Origin: Lysobacter sp. ISL-50
Lineage (GTDB): Bacteria; Pseudomonadota; Gammaproteobacteria; Xanthomonadales; Xanthomonadaceae
Assembly: GCF_018612875.1 (NCBI RefSeq)
Contig: NZ_JAGGRI010000003.1
Location: forward strand, 81,658-145,657
Reading direction: 5' to 3'
DNA: 64,000 nt
Both the position numbers and the translations under genes were made by a program. Under the pieces are notes generated by a model, which was not told the origin of the DNA, made no database searches, and was given only the letters and a program-made list of their open reading frames with translations. Shown piece by piece: positions 34,388 through 42,906 of this stretch; position 1 is the first letter of the stretch; each line of letters opens with the position of its first letter.

Positions 34388-35740
34388 TTAGACGGTGCGA
34401 GCCGATTGGGCTCGGGTCTGCTCTTGGCTTTGCTGATCTTGCGTCAGCGACTGCTGCTGATTGACGGCAGCCAGCTGCTGGAAGGATTTCTCGACGGGGA
34501 TCTGGGCCGCGACCTCGGTGTTGACCTGAGCGCGCTTGTGCGCAGGGTCAGTCAGTTCGCCCTGCACGGCGAAAAGGTCCGTGCCGGTCGGCGTGCTGCG
34601 GCCTGCGACAACATGGTTGATCTGCTCCAGCCCCGCTTGCCGCGAGTTCACCAATAGCGCCGCTGTCGTGCGCTCGGCGGTCTCGTTCAGCGGAAGCCCC
34701 TGTTGGGCGAATTCACGCTCAATACCGGCATGGAGCGTGCTATGCATCGAGTGGTTCGGATGGTCTGGATTGCGCGGATCGATTGCGCGCTGCTCCGACG
34801 CAGGCAGCGCGCCGTGCGCGTCCTTGAAAGGGCTCTCTGCCGGTCTATCGGGAAGGAGCCTGCCGATCTCGTCAGCGATGCCCTGAGCACCGCGGATGCT
34901 TGAAGCGCCGACAGAGACCCCGCCGCGGATATTCTCGATGTCCCCGCGGTACTTATCGAACATCGGCCTGTGCTGATCGGCGAGTTCGCGTGCGTGCGGC
35001 TGCGACAGTATCGATCGGTCTCGCTGGCCATTTCCATCAACATCGAGAAAGTGATGCATCCGGTGGGAGTCCCCGCCTGTGACCGCCGCCTTGACCGGAT
35101 TTCTGATGTCCCACTGACTGCCGTTGTCCTCGTAACCCGCCGCCCTCATTACATTCAGTTCGACGGGCTCCGCGTACATGTGCACTTTTCCAAAGTGCTT
35201 GCTCGCTGCGCTGACTACGTCACCGGCCATCACGTGGTTGACGATCTGATTACCGCCTTCGGGGATGTTAAGGCCCAAGCTAACGGCGCCGTAGGGGTTA
35301 AAGGCCTCCCCGTTGAGGTTGAGCTTCGCTGCGGTGATCTGCGTAAGGCAGCCGCCGAGGGAGTGCCCGGTTACGGTGACCTGCGGTTCCCGGCCGCTTA
35401 ACTTTGCTTGGTCTTGGGCCAGCTCGATGGCTTCTTTCGTAAACTCAAGCGCATCGGCTGCTTGAGCGTTGGCACGCTTTGCGACCATTCCGCCATCGGC
35501 GAACACGCCGTCCTTAAAAGGCTGGGTATCGAACTCGCTACCGCGATGGGCAACAATGATTTCTTTGGAATCGACGCGCTGGTAAATCGTGCCTTGGTAG
35601 CCCGATGGTTTATCAACATGGGCAAGGATGTTGTACTCGACCCCCCCAAGGACAACAGTTTGCTCTTTGGGGTTGCTGAGGTCGGGACTACGATATGCAT
35701 CTTGCGCGAGGTTTGCATATTGCTGCGTCGTAGTGCTCAT
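34388..35740 (-). CDS. X-Tfe type IV secretion effector: class 3 lipase-like with XVIPCD
   Basis: A 450-residue predicted antibacterial effector. The N-terminal half is a class 3-type lipase: YQRVDSKEIIVAHRGSEFDT and the nucleophile elbow VTVTGHSLGG near residue 128, with a probable acid and His in the following 120 residues. The C-terminal 130 residues fit the XVIPCD signal used by the Xanthomonadales VirB/VirD4 system. Landmarks are RNPDHPNHSMHSTL, ERTTAALLVNSRQAGLEQI and TDLFAVQGELTDPAHKRAQV, ending with a Gln-rich tail. It should be injected into rival bacteria and attack membrane lipids. Its start overlaps the stop of the lipoprotein gene. Confidence 0.88.
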   Translation of the reverse strand: MSTTTQQYANLAQDAYRSPDLSNPKEQTVVLGGVEYNILAHVDKPSGYQGTIYQRVDSKEIIVAHRGSEFDTQPFKDGVFADGGMVAKRANAQAADALEFTKEAIELAQDQAKLSGREPQVTVTGHSLGGCLTQITAAKLNLNGEAFNPYGAVSLGLNIPEGGNQIVNHVMAGDVVSAASKHFGKVHMYAEPVELNVMRAAGYEDNGSQWDIRNPVKAAVTGGDSHRMHHFLDVDGNGQRDRSILSQPHARELADQHRPMFDKYRGDIENIRGGVSVGASSIRGAQGIADEIGRLLPDRPAESPFKDAHGALPASEQRAIDPRNPDHPNHSMHSTLHAGIEREFAQQGLPLNETAERTTAALLVNSRQAGLEQINHVVAGRSTPTGTDLFAVQGELTDPAHKRAQVNTEVAAQIPVEKSFQQLAAVNQQQSLTQDQQSQEQTRAQSARTV

Positions 35741-36384
35741 GGGGCTACCTTCCTGGCCGCGATTGTTATGCTGAACAAATCGCTCCGCAGCGATTCCTTG
35801 AATTCATCCGGACTAGCCAACCCATGATCGGGATAGCCATCGACTCTTTGTTGCTTCGGGTAAAGACCTCGCCAGTGGTATGACGTCTTCTGCGGATTCG
35901 TCTCGATGTCATCCGCGTACATTCGGGCGAAAAACTGGGTGTCGGATTTAGCGTCTGAGGCTTGGAAACGGATCGTCGAAGCTGTTGCCTTGATGCGACA
36001 TAGTCCATGGCCGAAATAGTCATCGTTAAGCACTCCGTCCATCGAAACGCGGCCTTCATAGGTGTTGCTTTTGATCTTTTTCAGGGCAATCGGAAGGAAG
36101 ATCGAAGTCGGAGTCGTCTGGACCCCGGAAAAGAAGTCGGCAGGAGGAAGGCAGTCCATGTTGGTGATGTCGTATTGCATCACTCCCTTAACCACAAGAA
36201 ATGGCCCTGGGGCTTTATCGACGGTAATGGTCAAATCGAAAACTTGAGCGGGGGTCGGATTCTGTTTGTACTCGGGCATCTTAATTTCCGATCTATTTGA
36301 ACATCCACTCGTAGCGAGCATTGCGCAGACAAGTGTTGCAGTAAGTGTGGTCAGTCGCTTGCTCACTTCATTTCGTCCATGCAT
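35737..36384 (-). CDS. X-Tfi immunity lipoprotein for the lipase effector
   Basis: A lipoprotein of about 215 residues. The N-terminal signal (RLTTLTATLVCAMLATSGC) ends in a lipobox-like TSGC, so the mature protein should sit in the periplasm, where an incoming effector would act. The rest is beta-rich (FLVVKGVMQYDI, NTYEGRVSMDGVL). Immunity genes of X-T4SS effectors usually lie directly upstream of the effector with overlapping stop and start, as here (ATGA). A GTG a few codons later (VSKRLTT) is an alternative start. Specific immunity is inferred. Confidence 0.75.
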   Translation of the reverse strand: MHGRNEVSKRLTTLTATLVCAMLATSGCSNRSEIKMPEYKQNPTPAQVFDLTITVDKAPGPFLVVKGVMQYDITNMDCLPPADFFSGVQTTPTSIFLPIALKKIKSNTYEGRVSMDGVLNDDYFGHGLCRIKATASTIRFQASDAKSDTQFFARMYADDIETNPQKTSYHWRGLYPKQQRVDGYPDHGLASPDEFKESLRSDLFSITIAARKVAP

Positions 36385-36419
36385 TGGCGCCGGTAGAGCG
36401 CGTTAAAGAGTTGCGTCCG

Positions 36420-36953
36420 CTAGAGCCGCGCTTCGCAGGCAGGGGCAAGATCGCGTAGGAGCTCGACTTCACTCATCAACGCCCTACGTGCATAAATGAA
36501 TGCAGTCGAATAGGCACAAGACACCGTTAGCACAACGGCGTAAACAGGGATCACTTCTGGGTAGGTATAAGCCAGGCTGAGAGATAGCAGTGTCAGTCCT
36601 TGCATGACCACTAAAGTCCAGGAGCCGATAGCGCCGACGGTTAGACCGCGAGCGCGGCGACGAACCGGCACTAGCTCTTCAAGCCGAGTGTTGCCCCATC
36701 GGACAAATAGATACTGATAAAGTGCCACCACCAGGCGGGTCCGGAGAAGCGCAAACCACACGTGGCCCCCCAAGGAAGCTGCGGCGGCAAGCCATGACAC
36801 GACTAACATCTCGCTCACCCGAAACTTCACCGCAATCATCAGAGTTACAATCGACATAACCATTGCGGCGGGCGCGGCGATAGCCAATCCATCAATTGAT
36901 TTACCATCGCCGAGCCACACGCGATGATCCGGGTTTAGCGCTTTGACTTCCAT
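36420..36953 (-). CDS. membrane protein of unknown function
   Basis: A 177-residue protein with four predicted membrane helices: AIAAPAAMVMSIVTLMIAV, MLVVSWLAAAASLGGHVWF, VGAIGSWTLVVMQGLTLLSL and VIPVYAVVLTVSCAYSTAF. Two basic loops lie between the second and third. It sits between the immunity gene and DUF4189, in the same direction. No family was recognised. A second immunity protein or accessory of the secretion unit are both possible. Confidence 0.6.
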   Translation of the reverse strand: MEVKALNPDHRVWLGDGKSIDGLAIAAPAAMVMSIVTLMIAVKFRVSEMLVVSWLAAAASLGGHVWFALLRTRLVVALYQYLFVRWGNTRLEELVPVRRRARGLTVGAIGSWTLVVMQGLTLLSLSLAYTYPEVIPVYAVVLTVSCAYSTAFIYARRALMSEVELLRDLAPACEARL

Positions 36954-37019
36954 GGCGGGTCTCTATGTGCGTTGAAAACGTGCCAAATTATCGTTGTTGA
37001 TGCTTGGTTCGTAATCGGA

Positions 37020-37529
37020 TTAATGTATGAGCATTGGGGGTGAGCAGTCCGTATAAAAGATTTCACACTTTTCACCTCCCTTGGCCTCACAGCTCTCCAA
37101 CGCCAAACGCTCGCTTTCATACTCGTTAGCTGCGGCGATGATCGAGCCAGACCTCCTCCCCGTAACCTCTTTGGGGCCAGCTATCGAGGCACATTGATTC
37201 GCGTAAGTCAGCGCGATTCGGCAGTTCGTGCCGCCTTCCTTTTTGCAGCGGTCAGTGGCCTCCTTTCGGGCGGTACGCTCCGATTTAGCTTTCACTGTCA
37301 CGCCAGTTGATCCTGTTTCATGGTCCATCGCGATCGCTCCCCACGTTTCGCGCCACTTGGGACCGGTCTGCTGCTCACGGGTCTGGGGAATTGGGACGCA
37401 GTTCCCCGGATGGCCAGGATTGGTATAGCGGTAGAACCCGGGGGGGCAGTCGCCCTCTGCTAATGCCACGTTTGGGGCACAGAGCGGGAGCAGGAACAGG
37501 CCAATGGAAACGAGGCGGGCGATCGTCAT
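37020..37529 (-). CDS. DUF4189 secreted protein
   Basis: A 169-residue exported protein with a signal peptide (LVSIGLFLLPLCAPNVALA). Its DUF4189 core is WGAIAMDHETGSTGVTVKAK, KEATDRCKKEGGTNCRIALT and ALESCEAKGGEKCEIFYTDC, with several Cys probably paired. DUF4189 proteins are common next to type IV secretion and effector genes in Xanthomonadaceae; the function is unknown. It has a good ribosome-binding site (AAGGAGCATCAC). It starts 21 bases after virB6. Confidence 0.8.
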   Translation of the reverse strand: MTIARLVSIGLFLLPLCAPNVALAEGDCPPGFYRYTNPGHPGNCVPIPQTREQQTGPKWRETWGAIAMDHETGSTGVTVKAKSERTARKEATDRCKKEGGTNCRIALTYANQCASIAGPKEVTGRRSGSIIAAANEYESERLALESCEAKGGEKCEIFYTDCSPPMLIH

Positions 37530-37550
37530 ATGTGATGCTCCTTAGCTAAA

Positions 37551-38663
37551 TCAAGCGGGTCGGATCTTATTGGGGTTGAAACCTTCGCTGTCTTGAACCG
37601 TACCGTGATGCGCTCGCGGCGGGGGGGCGCTTCCGACACCGGGTCCTGGATAGTGCGAACTGCCCGCCGGCGGTGATGCTGAGGAGCCGCCACCGCTCCC
37701 GCCGATTGGACCAGCAATCGTCGAGTACGGATTGAAGTTCGCGAGGAGACCCCTGAACAACATCGCTGCCGCTGGCGGCGCGCCCATAATGAGAGTCGTG
37801 AGGACTAGTCCCAGGATTCCTTGCATCTGCACGACGCCATTAATACCTTCGGATGCGGTACCCATGCCGAGCAGTCGTGATAGTCCTTCGGCCGCCCAGA
37901 ACCCTCCAGCGAGCGCGAGCGTTATATCCATAGCAAGCGTAACTGCGACGCTTAGAAAGGCCATCGCCATCAACGATCCTAGAAGGGAGTTCAGCCAGCC
38001 TTTGAACAGTCCTTCCGTTTGCTTGAAAATAAGGCAAAGGACGAAGAAGGGGCCAACTCCGAGCAGCATCGCGATCACGAACTTGTTCAGGATCAGGAGG
38101 CACCCGCCGACTACTGCTGGGCCTCCCACGCCGAGTCCGGCAATCAGACTGGCTTGATCGCGCTTCTTGAGCGCAACTGGGTTATCGCCTACGTCGAGCA
38201 TGTCAATACTGCTGATTGCTAGCTGCATCAAGGCGAGGGCTTCGTCGATGTCATCGTAGACAGTGGTCTTGTCGTCGCCGGTGATCGCGTAGTTGATGAC
38301 CTGACTGACGCCATCCGTCAACGACTTATAGATTGACGCTTGAAAGTTGGCGGCGGCGCCGCAGATCATTACGATCAGAACAATCTTAGTAGCTTCAACT
38401 TTCAGAGCCGCCATCGAACCGTGCGACTGCCCGGTCACGCGCAGGAAGCCCTGGTAAAAAATCCACAGCGTCACCAGCGGGGTGACACCTACAGCGACCA
38501 ACGTTCCGACGCGCCGCAGTAGATTGCGCGAGTACTCGGTGATTTCGCCATCGAGAAAATCTTTGAACAGCGCGAAGAACCCGAGGCTGTCGATGCCATC
38601 GGGGATGCCAGCTCGCAACAGATGAAGGCTGCCCGTAAGACCGCCCGAGAACAAATCAAACAT
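37551..38663 (-). CDS. virB6: VirB6-like type IV secretion channel protein
   Basis: A 370-residue polytopic membrane protein of the VirB6/TrbL type. Helices include RVGTLVAVGVTPLVTLWIFY, TKIVLIVMICGAAANFQA, VVGGCLLILNKFVIAMLLG, FFVLCLIFKQTEGLFKGWLN and LVLTTLIMGAPPAAAMLF. The large periplasmic loop before the third helix is usual in VirB6. The C-terminus is a Gly/Pro/Ser-rich tail (GGSGGGSSASPPAGSSHYPG). VirB6 forms part of the inner membrane channel for effectors. The VirB5-like gene upstream supports the call, but no other vir genes are in the window. Confidence 0.85.
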   Translation of the reverse strand: MFDLFSGGLTGSLHLLRAGIPDGIDSLGFFALFKDFLDGEITEYSRNLLRRVGTLVAVGVTPLVTLWIFYQGFLRVTGQSHGSMAALKVEATKIVLIVMICGAAANFQASIYKSLTDGVSQVINYAITGDDKTTVYDDIDEALALMQLAISSIDMLDVGDNPVALKKRDQASLIAGLGVGGPAVVGGCLLILNKFVIAMLLGVGPFFVLCLIFKQTEGLFKGWLNSLLGSLMAMAFLSVAVTLAMDITLALAGGFWAAEGLSRLLGMGTASEGINGVVQMQGILGLVLTTLIMGAPPAAAMLFRGLLANFNPYSTIAGPIGGSGGGSSASPPAGSSHYPGPGVGSAPPPRAHHGTVQDSEGFNPNKIRPA

Positions 38664-38697
38664 GTCGAAAATTCCGTTTAAGTAGTTCTGCCACTAA

Positions 38698-39438
38698 TCA
38701 ACGTTCGCGCCGCTTAGCCACTTCGAAGGCTGCCTTCAGCGCAGCCGCTCGCATGCCGCCTTGTGCGAGCTTCTTGAGGTCGATCTTGCTACCAGTTTGC
38801 TCGCCCTCAATAACTGCCTGTGCGGCTTTCGAATGTTCCTGTTCCAGCACTCGCACCTGACCGCCGTAAGCTTCCAGTATGTTTTGTGCGTTCTGCAGAT
38901 CCACCTGAGTTCGAGCTTGGAATGACAACAAACGGTTGTTGTTCGCCTGAAGACGTCCGGCTTCGTCCGGCTTGATGCCGGCTCTTTCCTTGTAGACGTC
39001 CTTCAACTCGCCCTCGCGAGCCTCGGTCAGCTCTTGGAGATCGACCATGGCGTTGAATTGTCGGTTCTGGGTTTGCACCAGCGCCGTGCATAGTTCCTTC
39101 TGCTTCGGCCCCGGATTCTTGATGTCTGTGCAGCGCTCCATGACGCCGTAGCCCAACGGGCGCCGATCCAGCTTGACCTTCACGCCGTCACGGCCGACGT
39201 ATGACATGCCATTGACAAGTTGCTGATTGAACTGCTTTTGCAGCTCCTTGTACTGATCGTTGAGCTTGTCATAGGAGCGCTTCATTTCCTGAAGCTGCTT
39301 CATACTCTCCACAGTGTTCTTTGGATCGTTCACGATCATCTGTGCGCCAGCCTGGTTGGCCCACAAGCCGACCGTCAACGCTACCGAGATTGCAGCCCCC
39401 CTGACGGAGCAACGATTGACTCTGCTGCGATTCTTCAT
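38698..39438 (-). CDS. virB5: VirB5-like type IV secretion pilus-tip protein
   Basis: A 246-residue exported protein. It has a signal peptide (ISVALTVGLWANQAGAQ), then long helical regions (MKQLQEMKRSYDKLNDQYKE, QLVNGMSYVGRDG and LQANNNRLLSFQARTQVDLQ), as in VirB5/TraC pilus-tip proteins. It lies 34 bases upstream of virB6, the standard order. With the separate virB6 it looks like a module that supplies tip and channel parts to a complete T4SS elsewhere in the genome. Confidence 0.8.
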   Translation of the reverse strand: MKNRSRVNRCSVRGAAISVALTVGLWANQAGAQMIVNDPKNTVESMKQLQEMKRSYDKLNDQYKELQKQFNQQLVNGMSYVGRDGVKVKLDRRPLGYGVMERCTDIKNPGPKQKELCTALVQTQNRQFNAMVDLQELTEAREGELKDVYKERAGIKPDEAGRLQANNNRLLSFQARTQVDLQNAQNILEAYGGQVRVLEQEHSKAAQAVIEGEQTGSKIDLKKLAQGGMRAAALKAAFEVAKRRER

Positions 39439-39537
39439 ACTGACTCCACGTCCTTTTTGTGAATGCTGAGATGGATCTGGCGACCGGCCTCGCCGCCTTT
39501 GTCATTGGCGTCACGCGACAGTCCATTGCGGAAGGCC

Positions 39538-40173
39538 TTACTCATCCATCAGGTAGTCCAGTCCGTTCGCGTAGAGATATGCCGTGAGCCCAGCGTCTTC
39601 GGTGACACTCAACTTCTCCCTCGCTGAGCACTTGTGCGCTGATACCGTCTTCTTCTTCATCTCGAACCGCGAGCAGATTTTGGCCATCGGCCAGCCCCTG
39701 CATAACGCTATAACCACATCGCTTTCTCGAACCGTTAGGTCCCACCAGTCGCTACTAAGGTTGTTTGTTGTGTCCAGCGTTTCATCAATGAATCGATCAC
39801 CGCGGATCGCGTTAGCAATCGCCCACTTCAGCCAAATGGTCGGACTAGTCTTAAAGACGTAGCCATGAACAGCATGGAAGATCAGTTCTTGTGCGAGATG
39901 TGGGCTCTTATAGCGGGTGTGAACAATCACCCTTGCGAACGGAGCGCTTCGTCTCAACTCCTTTACCAGATCGAGCCGCCGGTACCGTCCCGGCAGCAGC
40001 AGCTCCGTCACAATGATGGCGCTGGCGTACTCCGGATGAAGTGCGATCTCCAGAAGCTGATCCCCCGTTGCGCACTGCCAAACATCTTCGGGCGGCGATC
40101 CAAATTGCGACTTGATCAGTTCGGATACCAGCAGCCGCATCGACGTTTCGTCGTCTGCAACGATGTACTTCAT
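39538..40173 (-). CDS. LuxR-type regulator with a degenerate receiver domain
   Basis: A 211-residue response-regulator-like protein. The receiver starts MKYIVADDETSMRLL, keeps the acidic pair and the distal Lys (GYVFKTS), but the phosphorylation Asp position reads Glu in IIVTELLLPG, so phosphorylation is unlikely. The C-terminal GerE/LuxR helix-turn-helix is present (LTVRESDVVIALCRGWPMAK, then SAHKCSAREKLSV). The start at 40173 has AAGGAATTTTTC upstream; a longer frame exists but lacks such a site. It is 99 bases upstream of virB5 in the same direction and could control that unit. Confidence 0.8.
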   Translation of the reverse strand: MKYIVADDETSMRLLVSELIKSQFGSPPEDVWQCATGDQLLEIALHPEYASAIIVTELLLPGRYRRLDLVKELRRSAPFARVIVHTRYKSPHLAQELIFHAVHGYVFKTSPTIWLKWAIANAIRGDRFIDETLDTTNNLSSDWWDLTVRESDVVIALCRGWPMAKICSRFEMKKKTVSAHKCSAREKLSVTEDAGLTAYLYANGLDYLMDE

Positions 40174-40658
40174 GAAAAATTCCTTTTCTTGAGAGCTTCG
40201 GCCTCCGGCCTGGGGTACGACGCAGGTAGTGTTGCCCGGCGCTCGCGTGAATGTCGATACGGGAAAAATCCAAGAAGTCCGAGCCTTTGCACTAAGTGAC
40301 AAAGCCTCGGCGTAGCTAAATGCTGATTGGATGGCTTAAATTTAGGCTTTTCGTGCGTTTCGATGACGCAAAGCAGGATGTGACTAAACGCACATTTTCG
40401 TGCTCTGTAGGATTTTTCTGACCCGCCATCGAGCCGCAATCTGATGGGGATGGGATGGCTCACTTCGTCGCGGGGATGTGTGATTTTTGTTCTATTTAGT
40501 AAGCGCATTGGTTGCAGCACCGGTCCAATCGTGTAGCCGCATACGGCGACTATTCACGATATAAGTCAATAAGATCAATATCTTATAGTCTTAGGTGAGG
40601 AATCACCGGGTGAGGGCTGCCGAGGTATTCACACACGCTTCTCTCTAGCTTCTTGGAT
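40174..40658. promoter_or_regulatory. divergent intergenic region with an inverted repeat
   Basis: The 485 bases between the LuxR-type gene and the XRE gene hold no convincing gene. The region is AT-richer near 40300-40590. TATAAG at 40560-40565 and CTTATA at 40582-40587 form an inverted repeat with 16 bases between, about 70 bases before the XRE start. That spacing suits an operator for the XRE protein. Promoters for both divergent genes are expected here, but no clear -35/-10 pair was assigned. Confidence 0.4.
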
Positions 40659-41072
40659 ATGTCCAAGAAGTCCTTCACATCGAAGTCACGGGCGCCCGCG
40701 AAGCGGGCGACAGCAGCTGCGCCGAAAGTACGGGCGCCCACGAAGCGAGAGACGCCTGCTGCGCCGAAAGTACGGGCTGCCGCGAAGCGGGCGAAGGCTG
40801 TCGCATCCAAGCGCCGCAAAGAGCCGGATGAACTGCTTAAGATGATTGGCGCCCAAATTAGAGAGGTGCGGAGGGAGCGGGGGCTAAGCGGCGACCATTT
40901 GGCGCATGCGATCCCTTTAGACCGAGCTCACCTGGGGCTAATCGAAACCGGAAAGATCGCGCCGAACGTCAAGACGCTGGTGAAGATCGCGGCGGCCCTG
41001 GAATGCGAAGTGGGCGACCTCATCCCTTACGTCGAGGATCTGCTGCCCCACGCCGATTGGCTGGAGGAGTAA
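40659..41072 (+). CDS. XRE-family regulator with basic Lys/Ala repeat N-terminus
   Basis: A 137-residue protein in two parts. Residues 1-55 are a Lys/Arg/Ala/Pro-rich, histone-like tail built from a repeat of about 14 residues (APAKRATAAAPKVR, then APTKRETPAAPKVR, then AAAKRAKAVASKRR). Residues 60-125 are an XRE helix-turn-helix (MIGAQIREVRRERGLSGDHL, then DRAHLGLIETGKIAPN). The tail may add non-specific DNA binding. The ATG at 40659 is preferred to a TTG two codons earlier. The tail repeats are also visible in the DNA at 40688-40800. Confidence 0.8.
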   Translation: MSKKSFTSKSRAPAKRATAAAPKVRAPTKRETPAAPKVRAAAKRAKAVASKRRKEPDELLKMIGAQIREVRRERGLSGDHLAHAIPLDRAHLGLIETGKIAPNVKTLVKIAAALECEVGDLIPYVEDLLPHADWLEE

Positions 41073-41106
41073 GCTGTCGCCCATCAAGGACTGATGCGAG
41101 TGCCCC

Positions 41107-42492
41107 ATGTCCAGCCCTCTTATTCCTGGCCCGGCCTACGCTGACCCGGAGCAGTTTGTCGACGCGTTACATCGCGACCCGCACAGACTCGCGGAACTGG
41201 ATGAGTTCTTGTGGTCCCACCGCAAGCCGGGAATTCTGCTCCGCCGACCCTATCCCCCAATCCATGGGTGCGGGATTCGGAGCCGCCAGGGCGGTTTGCC
41301 GGCGCTACCAGCATCGTTCGATTGGCCTTACGGGGTGAACTACGGCCAGCGGATGGCGATGCACTTCCTCGCGCAGATCGACTGCGCCGAACTGCCCCGA
41401 ATCGACCCACGACTTCCCGCAGAGGGAGTGCTGTTCTTCTTCGCGGTGAACGCGGAGGAGCAGATTTGGGATAGAGAACAGCCGCACAACAGCATCCGCG
41501 TGCATTACGCACCCAATGTTCCGCATGACACCCCGTTACGCGCACCGCCGGACGATATCGAACCGATGCTCGGCGCCGAGGTCACCGATGACTATCCGTG
41601 GCCAGATTGGCGACTTCCCGGTGAGCCGGGCCCTACCGTACATCCGGCATGGCCATTGCTGGCCTGTCGCATGGACACATGGCCCGACTATGAGTCCCTA
41701 GAAACTGAGCCGCCGCGCGTAGGCGATTACTACGCGCGCAGGGTGGCTGAGTTGCGTGTTGGGTCGGTGGTCGGCGCAGCGGGTGTGCCAACAAAGTTCG
41801 ACTGGCTTCCTCAGTGGGAGGTTCCCGTGGGGGCTGGCAAAGCGTTTCCGAGAGCTCACTTGGGGCTGGATGATGACTTTCCGCAAGCGGGAGTGATTGT
41901 TGACCGAATCGCGCGAGCCGTTGGACGACATCGCACCAGCCGACGTGGCATCAGCCTTCCGGGTGACGATGTATTGGGATGGGTACATCGTGCCGCTGAG
42001 ATCGGTTGGGACCAAGTGCCCTCAGATAAGGACAGAAGCGAGTTCCGGGCCTGGCTGCTCGGGCTGGTTGGAGCAGAGGACGAGGATGGCATCTCACGCT
42101 ACTACCTGGGACGAATCATCACCGCGGGCATCCGCCACACTATCGCGCTCGCTGGCGGATCGGCGAGCATTGCGGAATTGATACCGGACGCGCTGTACCG
42201 CGACCTAGAAGCGGCTCACCTGCCCATTGAGCAAAGCCGACACTCTCATCCTGTCGGCGGACACAACTGGCGGTTGCGAGCGCGAATTAATCAGATGCTT
42301 GGCCACCCCGAACTACTGCACGGATACGTGCCCAGGCCTCGGAGCGAGATGCTGTGCTTGCTTCAACTCGCAAACGACTACTCCATTGATTTCCAGTTCG
42401 GCGACGGCGGCCAGGCCACGTTCTGGATAGACGGGGACGATCTGTTGCACCGTCGTTTTGACAAGGTCATTGGGATTGTGGAGTCGCACTAG
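41107..42492 (+). CDS. DUF1963 (YwqG-like) protein
   Basis: A 461-residue protein with DUF1963 blocks in the N-terminal half: GGLPALPASFDWPYG, MHFLAQIDCAELP and LPAEGVLFFFAVNAE. The C-terminal half has the matching region CLLQLANDYSIDFQFGDGGQ and FWIDGDDLLHRRFDKV. The family is widespread and of unknown function. It is long for the family; a helical insertion lies between about residues 250 and 390. It may be cotranscribed with the XRE gene 34 bases upstream. Confidence 0.75.
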   Translation: MSSPLIPGPAYADPEQFVDALHRDPHRLAELDEFLWSHRKPGILLRRPYPPIHGCGIRSRQGGLPALPASFDWPYGVNYGQRMAMHFLAQIDCAELPRIDPRLPAEGVLFFFAVNAEEQIWDREQPHNSIRVHYAPNVPHDTPLRAPPDDIEPMLGAEVTDDYPWPDWRLPGEPGPTVHPAWPLLACRMDTWPDYESLETEPPRVGDYYARRVAELRVGSVVGAAGVPTKFDWLPQWEVPVGAGKAFPRAHLGLDDDFPQAGVIVDRIARAVGRHRTSRRGISLPGDDVLGWVHRAAEIGWDQVPSDKDRSEFRAWLLGLVGAEDEDGISRYYLGRIITAGIRHTIALAGGSASIAELIPDALYRDLEAAHLPIEQSRHSHPVGGHNWRLRARINQMLGHPELLHGYVPRPRSEMLCLLQLANDYSIDFQFGDGGQATFWIDGDDLLHRRFDKVIGIVESH

Positions 42493-42542
42493 CGCCAATA
42501 GCGGGATCGGGTTTAACTTGCGCTAATCAGGGAGGAACTTCC

Positions 42543-42881
42543 GTGTCGCCTGAAATTCTCTTCGGAATTGGTGTCGTAGCGATCGCGCTCGTTGCGTTAG
42601 GGGCAAGAATTTTTTCCAAGCGCAGGCCTACCGATAATATTTTTAGGTGCTCACGCTGCAAAGGGGTTTCGCGTCACAACGCCCGCACCATTGAAGCTTG
42701 GCGCAACAGTAAGACAAAATTCTACTGTCCGAGCTGTCATGCGAAATGGCTTCAATCTCAACCGCCCCGGGAGCGGAATCAGCACGCCGGATCGGTGCGT
42801 GGCTCTGGCTGCCTTGGGGTCTTGACGCTGGTCGCATTGCTTCCATTCGGGTTTGTCATTGTTCTTTCGTTTTCTCAATGA
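42543..42881 (+). CDS. small zinc-ribbon membrane protein
   Basis: A 112-residue protein with an N-terminal membrane helix (ILFGIGVVAIALVALGARI), a soluble zinc ribbon (RCSRCKGVSRHN and YCPSCHAKW, four Cys) and a C-terminal membrane helix (CLGVLTLVALLPFGFVIVL). The start is a GTG with a strong site (GGAGGAACTTCC). Its neighbour downstream is another Cys-motif protein. The function is not known. Confidence 0.65.
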   Translation: MSPEILFGIGVVAIALVALGARIFSKRRPTDNIFRCSRCKGVSRHNARTIEAWRNSKTKFYCPSCHAKWLQSQPPRERNQHAGSVRGSGCLGVLTLVALLPFGFVIVLSFSQ

Positions 42882-42906
42882 TCCTGATCCGCTGTTAGGA
42901 GTTGCG

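Noticed and set aside
34304-35400. + strand frames opposite the lipase effector
   Set aside because: They are antisense shadows of a well-supported gene with GHSLGG and XVIPCD landmarks.
40680-40800. Possible CRISPR-like or tandem non-coding repeat
   Set aside because: The repeats are in frame inside an XRE gene and encode a basic tail; there are no spacers.
40583-40819. - strand frame made of RFAGART-type repeats
   Set aside because: It is the reverse reading of the Lys/Ala repeats of the XRE gene.
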